Below are positions 38,096-50,900 of a stretch of DNA of 64,000 nt, piece by piece. The position numbers were made by a program, and so were the translations under genes. The DNA is taken from positions 18,014,388 through 18,078,387 of the forward strand of contig CM065187.1 in NCBI GenBank assembly GCA_033026295.1. The letters run 5' to 3'. Source of the stretch: Channa striata (Eukaryota; Chordata; Actinopteri; Anabantiformes; Channidae). The notes below the pieces were generated by a model, which did no database searches, was not told the origin of the DNA, and saw nothing but the letters and a program-made list of their open reading frames with translations. Positions within the stretch are counted from its first letter, which is position 1, and the number at the start of each line of letters is the position of its first letter.

Positions 38096-38914
38096 AGTAT
38101 GTCTGCAAAGCTAAAAATGCAGCGTAACATCTTCAGGGTTAGAAAGATGAAGATCTACTGATGAGCTCTACAATAAACCCGTCGACGCAGCGCAGTATCT
38201 CACCACATGGAAATTATCCTCTGTGATTGCACTATTTTCTAGGTGAAGGATTCCTTGGAGGGTGCGGTAGGTGAGAACATCCACCTCCTCAAGGTCAGGC
38301 CCTCCGAGGGGCATTGAGCATAGCTGTTTCCACACCCAAGGAGCCAGATGCAAGTCCAAAGGCTTCTTGGTGCGGATGGCCACGGCCATGAGGATGCCCA
38401 GGAAGCGAAACTGGACCATGTGATCCTCTGAGAGTGCAGCTGGGTTAAATAGAAACCTGTGAAGGTACACAGCCAAGACCAGTTACATTTGTGAAAGCTC
38501 ATATTCTGCTGTACTTTTGAACGTAAGCTATTTTAATGTTGATGATGAAACAAAATAAGAACCTGTCAGTGTTACTGCCCACATCTGCAAAGCTGTTGGG
38601 AGTGTGAATCAGAAGATCTACCACACCAGACTGCAACTCCTAGTAATAACACAATGCAATTTGTTGTTTTTACATAAAGCAAAGAACATTGTAGGAAGGA
38701 TTTCATGCCGTCACTCTTGGTGTTAGACCTGTGTGCCGTCCATAATACCTGGCACATCTCAGTGATAGTATCATCAAACACTCCCCCGGCATCATCAGCT
38801 CCCTCTCCAACCAACTTCACCTTCCAGGCTCGAGATGGGAGCCGCAATTCCAGTGGATTCAGGCTCACCACCTGCTTTGCAATCTGCACAAAGATGGGCT
38901 TGCTCGAACGGCCT
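36287..38914 (-). CDS. herc1: herc1 exons 57-62: HECT catalytic domain and C terminus
   Basis: Exons 38749-38914, 38563-38639, 38204-38456, 37881-38033, 36568-36873 and 36287-36472, about 380 residues. N-lobe: SRAWKVKLVGEGADDAGGVF, RFLFNPAAL, FLGILMAVAIRTKKPLDLHL, ADGRLVPVVPGGQNIPLTF. C-lobe: LLSLLTAQQLEQLVCG, NEERVLFLRFVSGRSRLP, then PTAQTCFFLLRLPPY. The Cys of TCF, codon 36442-36440, is the thioester-forming catalytic residue. The protein ends with the HERC1-type tail SIDMDNYMLTHNTDPADSSD and TEE. All catalytic hallmarks are intact, so an active ligase is expected. Confidence 0.95.
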
Positions 38915-41900
38915 CTGTGGGGACATCAAACAAAGTAAGTGTCGAGCAGATATAGACAGATACTGGAGAAAACAAAGGAAACTGCAGGCAAATGCAGCTT
39001 AACGACAATTTGCTGATGCTGAAATGCATCAGATAACTGACAAAGCCCTGTTGCTAAGTTAGAAATACAACTTATCAGTAAAGATAAATGAATACATTTC
39101 ATGGTTCTCCTGACCTTGTGGAAATCCGTTTCACAGTGATCTGTGGCCCATATGTTTTGCCCTGGGTCATTGTTCTGCCGATGGAGCGCACTAAAGGCAG
39201 AGTATTGACCTTGGGTGACAGAAGGCCCCTGAGTTCGCCCCGGATAATGGCTGTTGTCCCTAAACTATAGCGTGAGGTGGACACCTGAGTTGTAAAAATG
39301 ACATTTTGAGAATAGAGTGAATATGACAGAGAACAGACCTTTTTTTTCTGACATGTTCCTTTAATGGATTTAAAGGATTCATGATTACCGGATTCTTGGC
39401 ATCCAGGTTTAGCAGCCTCCAAGACTTGTACATGAGATCAGAAAAGTGATTGAGTACCCTGAGGCGCGTGCTGAGAACATCAGGGCTACAATCTTTCAAG
39501 GTATTGTACTGGGGAGGGACACACTGAGGAAGCCCCAGCTCGAAATTTCCAGAGCCGCCTGAAGAGAACGGTAACACAATGAGTGCAGAATGTACTTGCT
39601 TACATAGCTTGCAGGTGCAAAAAATAATTTTGTGGATACCTGAGTTTTTCATAGAGGTAGAAGGGGTGGTCCACGCTGAACTGTGACAGCGGCCAGCAGA
39701 GATCTGTCTGATATTTTTCCCCTGCAGAGCCGTTATGAGTGTGGGCTCCTTTACTGGGTTGGAGTGTCCAAAGCCAAGCTGCAACACACAGATAAAACAC
39801 AAACGGTTTTGAGGACTTTCAATGTGCAACAAAAGCTACAGATCTTAAAGCCAATGTGTATGCCGGTTACCTGTCCCTCACTGTTGCAGCCCCAGGCATA
39901 GACATCCCCAGTGGAAGACAAGGAGAGCACATGTTCACAGCCCACAGCTATGTCTTCTATGAAATGCCCCTCCAGGGCAGGCACCACCTGGGGGCAGGAT
40001 TTATTCTTCAGCATGGAGTCTGGCAGGCCAATGAGACGCTCTGAAGGATGGAAAGAAGGACGGCCAATAACACAGCAGCATATGTCAGTGTGCCACAAAA
40101 ATAAACCAACATAATAAACCAACATAATAAACAGAAAAGCTCATAGCTGTACTGCTCCTGTAACAAATTTTGTTTTTAATTCTTAAACAACCAGTGTTAG
40201 ATTTCAAAAGTCTTTATTTAGGGAACTCTTAGGGTTGTGACGCAGTTCTAGCAGTGACAGGGACCGACTGTTGTGTTGGCTCTCATTGCCTTCATTTGAC
40301 AAAGACTTCCTCTGTTTTAATGTTTTTTTTTTATTAAAAGTTGTTATAACAGTGTAACTACTGTAACCACGGGAACGTACCTTGTCCAAATGTGTAAACG
40401 TGTCCATCACAGGCCAATGCCACAGAGAACTGAGTTCCACAACAGACCTTCTTAATTCCCTTGTTGCACAGCTGATCCACTTTCTAAAAATAGGAACAAC
40501 CAAAACTAGTAATCAACCCTGTAAACTCATGAGGAAAATAATAATGAATTAATACAACAGTGGACAAAAATAACTTCATTATAAGAGTGTCTCTAGTAGC
40601 ACCAGTACTATCTCTATGGAAAGCAACCGACTACAGAGCAACAATAGTGTGACTTGCCTTTGGAGTAATCCAACAGTAATACAGTTTCATGACCAATAAT
40701 TTACCTGGGGGTAGTATTTCGCTGTAGAGGAACCGGTTCCTAATTTGCCATAATCTCCATCTCCAAATGCCCACACAACCATGCCATCAAGGGACAGCAC
40801 CAAAGTGTGATTGAGACCACATGACACCTGAGAAAGATCACCAAGTTAAATTTGATTCGTTATGTCCTTGAGCAAGACAGTAGGCACTAACTTCCCAGGA
40901 GTTGCCTGTAGCTGCCAACTGCTGCCCTAGTGAAATAGGTTAAATGCAGAAAATACATTTCATTGTAACATGTATATGTGTGTATATGCATATGTGGATT
41001 AAGCTAATTACTTACACTTAGCTTCTATTGTCCATTTCACTGTTTTTTTCAGATGAGACTATACCATCATGTTGCCACCATCTGAGCTTCTTACCTGTCC
41101 CACATGATATCCCTCCAATGCAGCCACTCTTTCGGGCAGCATCTTGTTCGATGTTGACCTCTGACCCAGACGGCCAGATTCACCGCTGCCAAAGGTGAAC
41201 AGTTTGCCATCTGCTGTTACCACAGCTGAGTGCCGAAAGCCACATGAAAGCTGAGAAGAGAAAATTGAAATGACGGAGGACTCCGAAAAATGTAGTTTTA
41301 ATCTGCTGTCTCTACAGTACCTCACTTCTAGTTATTTTTGGGGATGAGGTGGGAGAAAGGAGGATGGTAGCCAAGCTATCGTGGAGAACCACTCCCACCC
41401 CCCGTATGACACAGTGTCACATCTGAGCAGCTCCTTCAGTGACAGACTGTTACATCCTAAAATTCTGAAGGAGCAACATCGAAGGTCTTTCCTCCCTGCT
41501 GCTGTCAGACTTTACAGTCAGAGCTGCTCCCACTGAACCAGTATCACTATTAGTCCCTTTAAAATTGCTTTTTTGAACAGTGCAATACAAGTGACAACAA
41601 ATATACTGTATTTTTGGATTGCACATACCATATTCTGTTTATACTACACTGTATATACTGAATTCTGATCATTTTTTTTGCTGTACTTTGAACATTCTCT
41701 GCTGCTGTAACATGGAAATTCCCCATTGTGGGACAAATGAAGGTTTATTTTATCTTATGCCATTTTAACATACTGACTTTTGATTAATTTACTGCTTTAT
41801 TTTGAAAACATCTTTGGTTTAAAATAATGCACCACAAAAATCACATTTACTGTACCTGAACGACCTCTTCTCCTTGTAAAGCCTCTATTTGTTTAGGTCT

Positions 41901-44900
41901 CCTTTGCCTTTCACTGTTTCCATGGCCTAGTTTTCCAAAATCTCCATCTCCCCAACTGAACACCTCCCCAGTCTCAGTCAGGGCCATAGAGTGTCCGTCT
42001 GATCCGCACGATGTCACCAGTTGGGTTACCACATACCCTGCCCACAGATCAAATAGTCAGTCAAGAAAAATTTAATATTTAGGCCTAAATACAAGCTACT
42101 GTACCAAGTCAAACTGCAGTACATAAACAAGAATATCCACATATTTTATGATTCTGGTGAAGATAAGATATCAATTGGGGTATTATTGGAATCCAGCTCT
42201 CTCGCTATGCATCTACTGTAAAAGCAGACCAGCTCAAACATGAGTTGAAAATACCTTGAAAAGCAGAGATAATAGTGGGGATGTAGAGATCATCAGAATT
42301 TCCCTGGCCTAGTCTGCCATACTGTCCTTCTCCAACAGCCAACACGGTCCCATTGGACTGGACCAGGAAAGTACAGTTCTGTCCACACACAACCTAAATA
42401 TAATGTAAAAGCCAAACGGAGGTTAGAAATGCTGGAAAACAGCACCAGTTTGAGAATGAATGAAAATGTTTCTACCTGCTGTGTTTGTAACAGGGAGGGG
42501 GCAAGAGTCGGCATCATGAGGTTAGTTCCCATTCCTGCCAACTGCCCGTAACGTCCGTTCCCCCACAGGTACACTTCACTCTTCCCCCCTCGTTGCCAGT
42601 CCTAAAACAAAACAAATTAAATAGAAATGACGCATTTACACTCTCTGGGCTAAAGAAAACAAAATCTCATTGTGCAGAATGTAAGTAAAAAAATATATAA
42701 TAATAGTTTCATAATTTTGCCTATAATTTTTTTTTACAGCATCTGTCAGTACCTCTGGTCTGGTGGTGGCCCATGACATCAGTTGTTCATCCATCCTAAA
42801 GCTCCACTTGCTGTTATCCTACAGGATATATATGTGGCTTAATACATGCCAACACTGAGCAAACTTTCATTTGTCGATTCATTCAGTTTGCTCATCAAAT
42901 TCACCATCTGATAAACAAATTGCTCTAAGCAGGGATGTCACTACTCACCAGTGCCTTGGTGATTCCAGTGGCCTCCACCTCCTGAAACTCTGAAACAATG
43001 AAGGACTCGGGAAAGGCAGTACCGCTGGCAATAGCCTCAGCACTGCGGATAGTAGTGGCATAAGTTGCAAGCCAGGCCCACTCTGATGAGCAGGAGTGGG
43101 CATCAGGAGCGGTGTGGTGTGGAGGATGCGGGAAACGGCACAGGTGTTTCTCTAAGGACAAACCCACTGCCAAAGAGGCCAGACTCTGCAGGAAGGCACT
43201 GTGAACTAGCTGGTCACCAGCTGCTACATGGCTCTGCATTGGCCGTAGGATACAAGCACAAAAACATATGTTACATAAACTGTGAATAGCAGCAGTGATG
43301 TTTCCACTGTCATTAAGGTACAAAACACAACATTTACAAAATGGATAATTCTATCCGTAAATAAGAGCTGAGGATGTCCCCAAAGTGAGTCCCCAAAGAT
43401 TAAACACATTTTTAATCAGCAACTTTTCAATAATGACCCGCTCATAGCTGTACTGCTCCTGTAACAGCAAAGGCAGCCTCTCCAAGAACACAGCCAAGCA
43501 AGGTGCTCGATTTAGACCCAAGATGTTCTGGCTTCTGAGAACCATACGACAGGATGGGAGCACATGATTTTGACTGATCCAGTCTGGAGTGCAGCAGATC
43601 AACAAAACATCCTGTGGTAGGAAGAATGGCAAAAGCAAAACCGTAAGGTGAGAAAAACAAAAGAAATGTGTAATTTACAACACTTTGCACACTTTTCTTA
43701 TGATTCTGTAGTAATAAATTGCCAACTTTATGTTATCTACTCAAAGAAAACATTAATATAAATACTACGCAGATAAAGCACTATAATATTGTGATCTGAT
43801 CACTTTAAAGGGGTAGAAATGTGATTATTTATTTCCTTTCCTCTGGTCAAGAGTTAGATGAGAAGTCTGATGCCATTTTCATAGGTGTACACTAAATATA
43901 AAATAAGTTTAAGATTAGCTTAGCATCAAGCAAGGTCAGCTGGACTATATCCAAAAGTAAGAAATGTGTTTTTAGCTCAATAAATAGCACATGTAACCTG
44001 CTATGTTTCATTGGTACAAAACCTGAATTGTAAGTTGTGCCTAGCAAATTCTTCTAGCTATAAGTTCATCTCTCCCTGACAGGTGTGACAATAGTATCCA
44101 TCTTATCTACTCTAACTCCCGGACTGTAAAGTCTAAAACTAAAAAAAGAAATCTTGAACTATTCCTTCTTTTTTTTTTTTTTTTTGAAATTTTAATTATC
44201 ATTCATCCACATTACCTTTGACCTCTCAAAGCAGGCAGCTACGCCCAAGTTTGGTATCCAAGTGGTACTGATAACAGAACCCAAACCTGTAACAGTTTGC
44301 AAGACTGAACCATCCTGCAAGTGAAAGAAGGATTCAAAGTGTAAAGCCAAGTTTCTGTTCGAGTGATGCACATTGAAAGGTTTCATTGTTTGGTAATGTT
44401 CAATCAGTGATATTTACTGTTTACTGACTTCCAATCATCTAGTGGCAGAGCGGTAACTACAGTTTTCTGACCTGTAATGACCAGATGTTGAGCAGTCCCC
44501 CAATGCCTCCAGAAACTAGGGCCAATCCACTAGGGCAAAATGAAAGGGACCTTACTGCCGTAATGTGGCCGTGAAGTACAAACACACACTTTGCACTGTC
44601 CTGCTAAGAAAAAAAAGAGAAACTCATGATTAAATGAACTTAAATGAAAACATAGCTGAAATCTGAATCATTATTTACACAACCATCAACATAACAGTAG
44701 ACCTAGGCCTTTCAAAAGGAGCCGGCCGGCAGATCTAACTGACCTTGACATCATCGTTTTTGTCTTGGCTGAACGAGTTGTTCAATATGTTGGGCAAAGA
44801 CACAAGCATACCCCCCTGTGGTAGTGTCCAGACATAAACAGAACCGTTCTGACAACCTCTATGAAAAAAAATCAAGATAAATAAAACATTGTGAGCATTA

Positions 44901-47900
44901 TCAAACATGAAAACAGGTAACTAATGAAATAATGACGATGAATATTGTTATATTTTCAGTTATTTTTCGATCTGTATATAAAATTCTTAAACATTTTCTT
45001 CAATTAATGGCTATTTTATAAAAAGTGGCTAAATATTAAGAGGGGAAAAAATTAAGAGTGAACTTACGCAGCCATCATGATCCTAGGATTAGGTGCTCTG
45101 CCTGTAAGTGAGCACCATTCAGCTATGTTAACGGTGCTAGACTGAATTAGAGAGTGCAGCGTCACCCAGGTGCCTCCAGAGCGTCCAAGTATCTTAACTA
45201 CCTCTGACCGGCCCAAACTGAGGAGCAAGTGTCCTGTGGGGTCCCATTTTAGACAACTCACACTGTCCTTCAGGATGAAAGGGAGGAGAGTGGAGTGGTC
45301 GGAAACAGTGAAGGTAATGGAAAATAGTAGTTCATAAAAATTTGATATGTAAACAGAGTTGGGTGTAAAGTACATCCATTTTTTTGTAGAGCAATATAGT
45401 TAAAATGCATGCACAGTGAATTTTACATACAGACCTGGAAGACAGCCAGTACTACAGGTTGCTCATTCTCATAGGTCTCAGTTAAACCCAGTAGGATCTT
45501 TCCACTGGGATAGCCCACAGCAAAGGGTTTGTCCTCACTGTGCCAGGCAACACACTGGGGGGCTAGAGGAGAGGAACATTTCTGCCTTTTAAACAAGTTG
45601 CCTAGATTTTGAGAAATGCATATTTCATGTCTTGCCAAGAGTCACATGAGAAGATTGATACCCCTTATGTTTGTACAATTAAGCTGCACTGCTTAATTGT
45701 ACAGCAGCAGCTGCTTTCCTTTACTTTACTGGGGTTGACAACATGAAAACATGTCATTCTATTTAGAAGTTGGGTGACTGTGCGTAGCAGTGAAAAGACG
45801 TAGCCTCCTCACCTTCTTTCCTGTAGCAGTGGATAAGCTCACTGCTTTTTATAAGCAGCTCTATTTCCTGCATGGCGACCTTTAGCCAGCAGAGGGAGCC
45901 GTCCAGCCGACCCACCAGCAGGCTTTCAGCCGGCCTGTTTTTACAAGCTGCTGACTGGTCAAGAACCCACAAGCTGAATGTCTGAGCCCAGCAAAGAGCC
46001 GTGACCCGAGATGGCTGGGCCTCCACATGACAGTGGGATCCTGTAAAGCAAAAGACGCCACATAACTTTTGTATTGACAAGTACTAACATGTCTTAATAC
46101 AATTCCAAAATGGCAACCATCAGCTCTGACATTTTGTTAACTGAGAATTGAATAGCAATAAAAGGATAAAAACTTTAGACACTAGTATAACAACTATAAA
46201 CAACTAAACTTACCCCTGATATTCATGATATTGATGTGTTTGTTCTCAGGGGCAGCCAGGAAGTTCCCCCCTGTGCTCCAGTGTACAGGAGACATTTGAT
46301 GACATCTACTGGCCCTTTCACTGCTTAACCTGTCTGTCTTACTGCAGGGAGTCAGAACATTTACGTTTACAACGCAAGTCCATAACCAGCATCACACCTA
46401 AGGTTTTCAGAAACCTCTAGGTTCGATGCTTTATTGTCAAAGCACCCAAACATTTTAAACTGGTTCTATAAAATGCTGATCTGCCCCAACATTAATACCA
46501 CCCAGTGGTTTTAATGTGTTGATGGACAGGGTCAATGTGGGAATTTGTTATTACTGTGCCTATGAAAAAATGAAGGTTTTGTTAGTTAGATTAAATTATT
46601 ATACAAATAAGCCCTGATAGACACACCTGGTGATACAAGAGAAGGTGGCCTGTAACTCCACTGTGTTCTGGCTGATGTTCCATAGCTGCACCACCTTGTC
46701 CTGGGAACATGTAGCCAGCAAATTTTGCTCACTGCTCCAAAAACAGCTGGCCACCTGAAAACAACATAAATATCGCAATATTGCAAGATTCCTGTTTAAG
46801 AGTACAAGTGACAATACAGTCAAGAAATCTGAGCTTCTGAGATAAATTCCATCTGAAAAATAAACTAATTACAGATACTGTGATAAATCAAGCTGGCTAA
46901 CCTTATTGTAATGACCTTCCAGCCTCTTGAGAGGACATTTGCGCAAATCACCAGCTAGATCGCTGTATGTTTGGGGACGATTAGGACTGTCCCTCCCTGT
47001 GGTGGCCAAGGCCTGCACCAGGTGCTGTGCTGCCCACTGGCGGTGTTTACTAGGCAGCCTGGCAGACAGGACACAAGCTGCCAACGCATTAGCCAGCTCC
47101 AGAGGGCCCACTCTGGCACCCAGGTGGGGTAAAGGGGAGGGAGGCAAGGACAAAGAAGACACCCCTGGGTTTCCTGCATCTAGATAAAACAGACACATAT
47201 GCAGAGATCTACTATGAATAACGAAACATTTAAATACAATAAGAGAAACAGGCTCTTTCTTACCAGAGGCCTCATGCTCTGCCCTATCTGGGCTGTAACA
47301 GTGAACTCCCTTTTCGGTGAGTAGGGACACCAGACTTTGTGTGACCAGGAATGTTGGAGGAATCTGCTCACTGTAGTCTCTTTGCTGCTGGGCACACTGG
47401 GCTGCTGCTGGTACACTGGAATTGAGGCATCCCCTCTGCTGTGGATCACTAATGGATCCAATGTGCACCCCTGTAGCTGCTGCCATTAGATCCTACAGGT
47501 AGTTGGATTAAAAAATAATAATAGTAATAATATATTGGAATTGACTGTAATTTACCAGCAATTACATTTCTTCAGAGTTTGGCTTTATTTCTACATATAA
47601 ATTTAAAAAAGCTTAAAAACAGACATATACAGATGATGTTCAAACAACCAATCACTTGAATTTAAGTCCAGAAGTTCACAGTCCTCCCCATTTACATTAA
47701 TTAATTTAAACATTTGTAAAAAAAATGCAAGCGCAAGAAAGAAATGTAATTTACTGATCCAATAATACATACTAGTAATAAGCATATATTATAACTAATG
47801 ATCGACTGAAGAAAACTGACCTGAGTGCATATCTCCACTAGCTGTCTGTAAGCAGCGGGACTATGGGATACCACACTGCCAATGGCTGAGGTGAGGTAGC

Positions 47901-50900
47901 TGAGACAAGTGGAGTTGCTGCGATCTGTCCCCAGCCCCTTCACACCTGGCTGTCTGTACATGCAGGTGTGAGCCCTGCCCCCTGCTGCTAGAGTCATTAA
48001 ACGCACCAGGATACGGATATCTGCTAAACCCAAAGACTCCAGGCCATTGGACTGGCTGCACATTGATGTACTGCAGAACAACAAAAGCGGACTTTTGAAA
48101 ACACACGTTTTTGGTAAAAGAACCATCAAAGCAAGGGTACGTAATACTCTGGGCAAACCTACTTAGAGGCAGTCTGAGACAATGCTCTCATCACTATGCT
48201 GTAAGCTAGAAGAATCTGTGCTGTAGAGGTGACTCTTCTTAAAGCTTTCAGTCTATCATGAGAGTCCCTCAGTGATACTGCCTGCTGTCCAAGGCTCAAA
48301 GAGGTCTTCCGCTCAACAAGGGCATTCCCTGGTGAGGGAAAAACACAGCAAACGGCAACAGTTAATGGAATTCTGTTAATTACAGGGCAAATCCTTGATG
48401 CATTTGAGCCAAACTCAAGTTTAGCCTTCTGGCCTAACCACAATGAACAAATAAAATACTCAGTGACTCGAGCTTGTGAGCTTCAGATGTCCAGTTATGC
48501 ATTAATCACTGTATTGCAGTATTCTGTCTGATTGCAGACAGTGAGAACTTGTGTTTTACAAGTGGGCTAAAACCTCCAACAGAGCCTGAAAACTTGACAA
48601 AAATCACAAAAGAAAAAACAATCAACCACTGAGCTTATGTTACCTATATTCTGGATTTGCTCGCATATGACCTGTAAGATAATATATAGTGTGTACAACT
48701 GAATCTTCATTGCAGTCTTAAATGATTAGTTTGGACATTTAAATACAGCCACTGTCCTCTCCTTCACTCAGAATGTGCCTTCTCCTTAACACATGTTGCA
48801 AATATTTAAAAAAGTGTGCAAAAGACTTTATTTTTGTCTGTGTTATCTTATTTATTATGTTTTAACTACAAAGACTTACATAATGTAATGTGAGAAAGTT
48901 TTCAAACTCATCAGTGTTGGGCTTTCATTTGTTTTAAAGAACAGCTACCTTTGGGATTTACTGCTCTGGTAGGGTCAGCAGAGCTGTAAACCAGGGATCC
49001 AAGTGGATCTGGGTCAGTGAAGGCAATGGGGTCTGGTATGAGTTTCTTTTCGGTCAACCCCAATGGTCTCAGCAACATTGCAAAGTCTTCCAGTCCTGTC
49101 AGCTTGTCTGTGTCACACTCATCTTGATAGCTGAATTCCCAGTCATCTGAGAAAACAGAATTGCTTTAACATTCCTAAAAAAATAAATTACCAAATTACT
49201 TTTGTCACAAACTTTAGAATGAAATAGCCTTTCCTACCATCAGAAATGCTGTCCAATTGGCCAATCAAATCAGATGTCAGACCTTTAATCCTAAAAGCAA
49301 AACGACAACAATTTAAGTTTTCATAAAAGTATGAAGACAACAACACAAAACTAGAGGTATTGATTTTCATAGTGTGTTGCACGGATCCATCTTCATCTCC
49401 TGCATACATAATTCCACAAATAATGTATCTACATTACCTTTCATATTTAGAATTCGTGTCACTCAGGTTTGCAGCCAGATACTTTTCCCTGCAGGAGGTG
49501 CAGAGGAGATAAAAGGGAAAATTGGAGCCACATTCCCCTTTGAACCAGACATCAACATAGGCCCCTGTGCTGTCATAACCCTTCCGTGCAGCACTCTGCC
49601 CACAACCAGGGTGACGCCGTTTTATGTGATTGTTGAATTGCAGGGTAAGGGTGTTGCACAGCTCACACTTCACCATCTGACTGCATTCTTCTCCAGCCTA
49701 AAAGAAGGGTAGTAAGACAGAGCCTAATATTTCTAGTACAAGCACAACAAGGAAGCAGTATAAGAACAGCATACATGGATGTTTTAAACACTTTTACCGA
49801 AGCAAAAATGTTAGGGCTACAGCAACTCATTGAGGTTCTATTTCCCTTTGTTATTTGTAATGCTCAAATATTTTTCACAAGTTAATCTGAGGTTTTGATT
49901 GCAGCATTTGTCATTTTGCACAAATCAGGACCTAAATATTTATGAAAAGTAACCAAAATGAAAGACCATAATGTATGTCACACCTCCACAATCTGGAGTG
50001 TGTCTCTCTCTAAACTGTAGAATGAGGGGGTGAGCAGGTCCTCATAAGCTTCCTCATGGTATGGGTCATCCATATAGCCCAGTTCTGACTCCTCCTCAGC
50101 AGAGTAGGGATGAAACTCCACCTGCTCTGGCCAATCACTGACTGCAGTGTGCTGTTGATACAGCTGTGGGAGAGGGCTGGGTGATGGCAAGTCTGAAAAG
50201 ATTTTTAGTTTTAAATAAAAACACTCAGTATAATGTACAGGAAATATATAATTTTTGCTTGTAATCAACAACAAAAAAAAATGGTGATGTGTTGTGACTA
50301 ACAGTCCAGATATGCAAGCATGCAATTTGTTTTATGATGTTTCTCTGCTTTCAAATAAAGACGAGATCTGACACAGTGTTGAATTATTTCCAAATCGAAG
50401 CTTTTACTCTTACCTGCCCTTCGGAATGAAGTCCTCTGAGTTGGTCCTGAGCGTCGCCGTCGTGCTGGGGGAGGTCTGTTTCTGGTCAGGTGAACATCCA
50501 GGAAGCTCTCTCTCTCTATCCAGTCAAGTGCTGCCAACAGGCTGTAAGCAAGATAACACGCTGTTTGTTAAAGTGAACAGAGAAACAGGCATCAGTGGGC
50601 CCTGCCCAGGCACACAAATACACAACCAAAAGTCTGGGAAGAGAAGCAAGCTTAAAGACCCGAACTACGTCTTTGTAGTTTGGTTACAACTAGGCATTGT
50701 ATGCCTTGTATATATAATGACAAATAAAGCCCTTTACTTTAAGTACTTAAGATCAATTCCTACACCGTTTGTACAGAGCTTGGAACAGGAACATCTTTGG
50801 GAAGAAGAGAGTCAGAACCGAGTAAATGTTTTCACCAGTCTTCTTTACAATTTAATGTCAGGGCTATTTGACAACATATATTAAGAATAATATGATAATG

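Noticed and set aside
39631..39639. Possible U12-type intron (donor GTATCC at exon 39640-39778)
   Set aside because: The 81-bp intron lacks a TCCTTAAC-like branch site near its acceptor; an ordinary U2 intron explains it.
49374..49712. 112-codon plus-strand open frame
   Set aside because: It is the antisense shadow of the herc1 Cys/His-cluster exon.
50426..50884. 152-codon plus-strand open frame
   Set aside because: It overlaps herc1 exon 50414-50541 and intron sequence; peptide composition is random-like, with no splice support.
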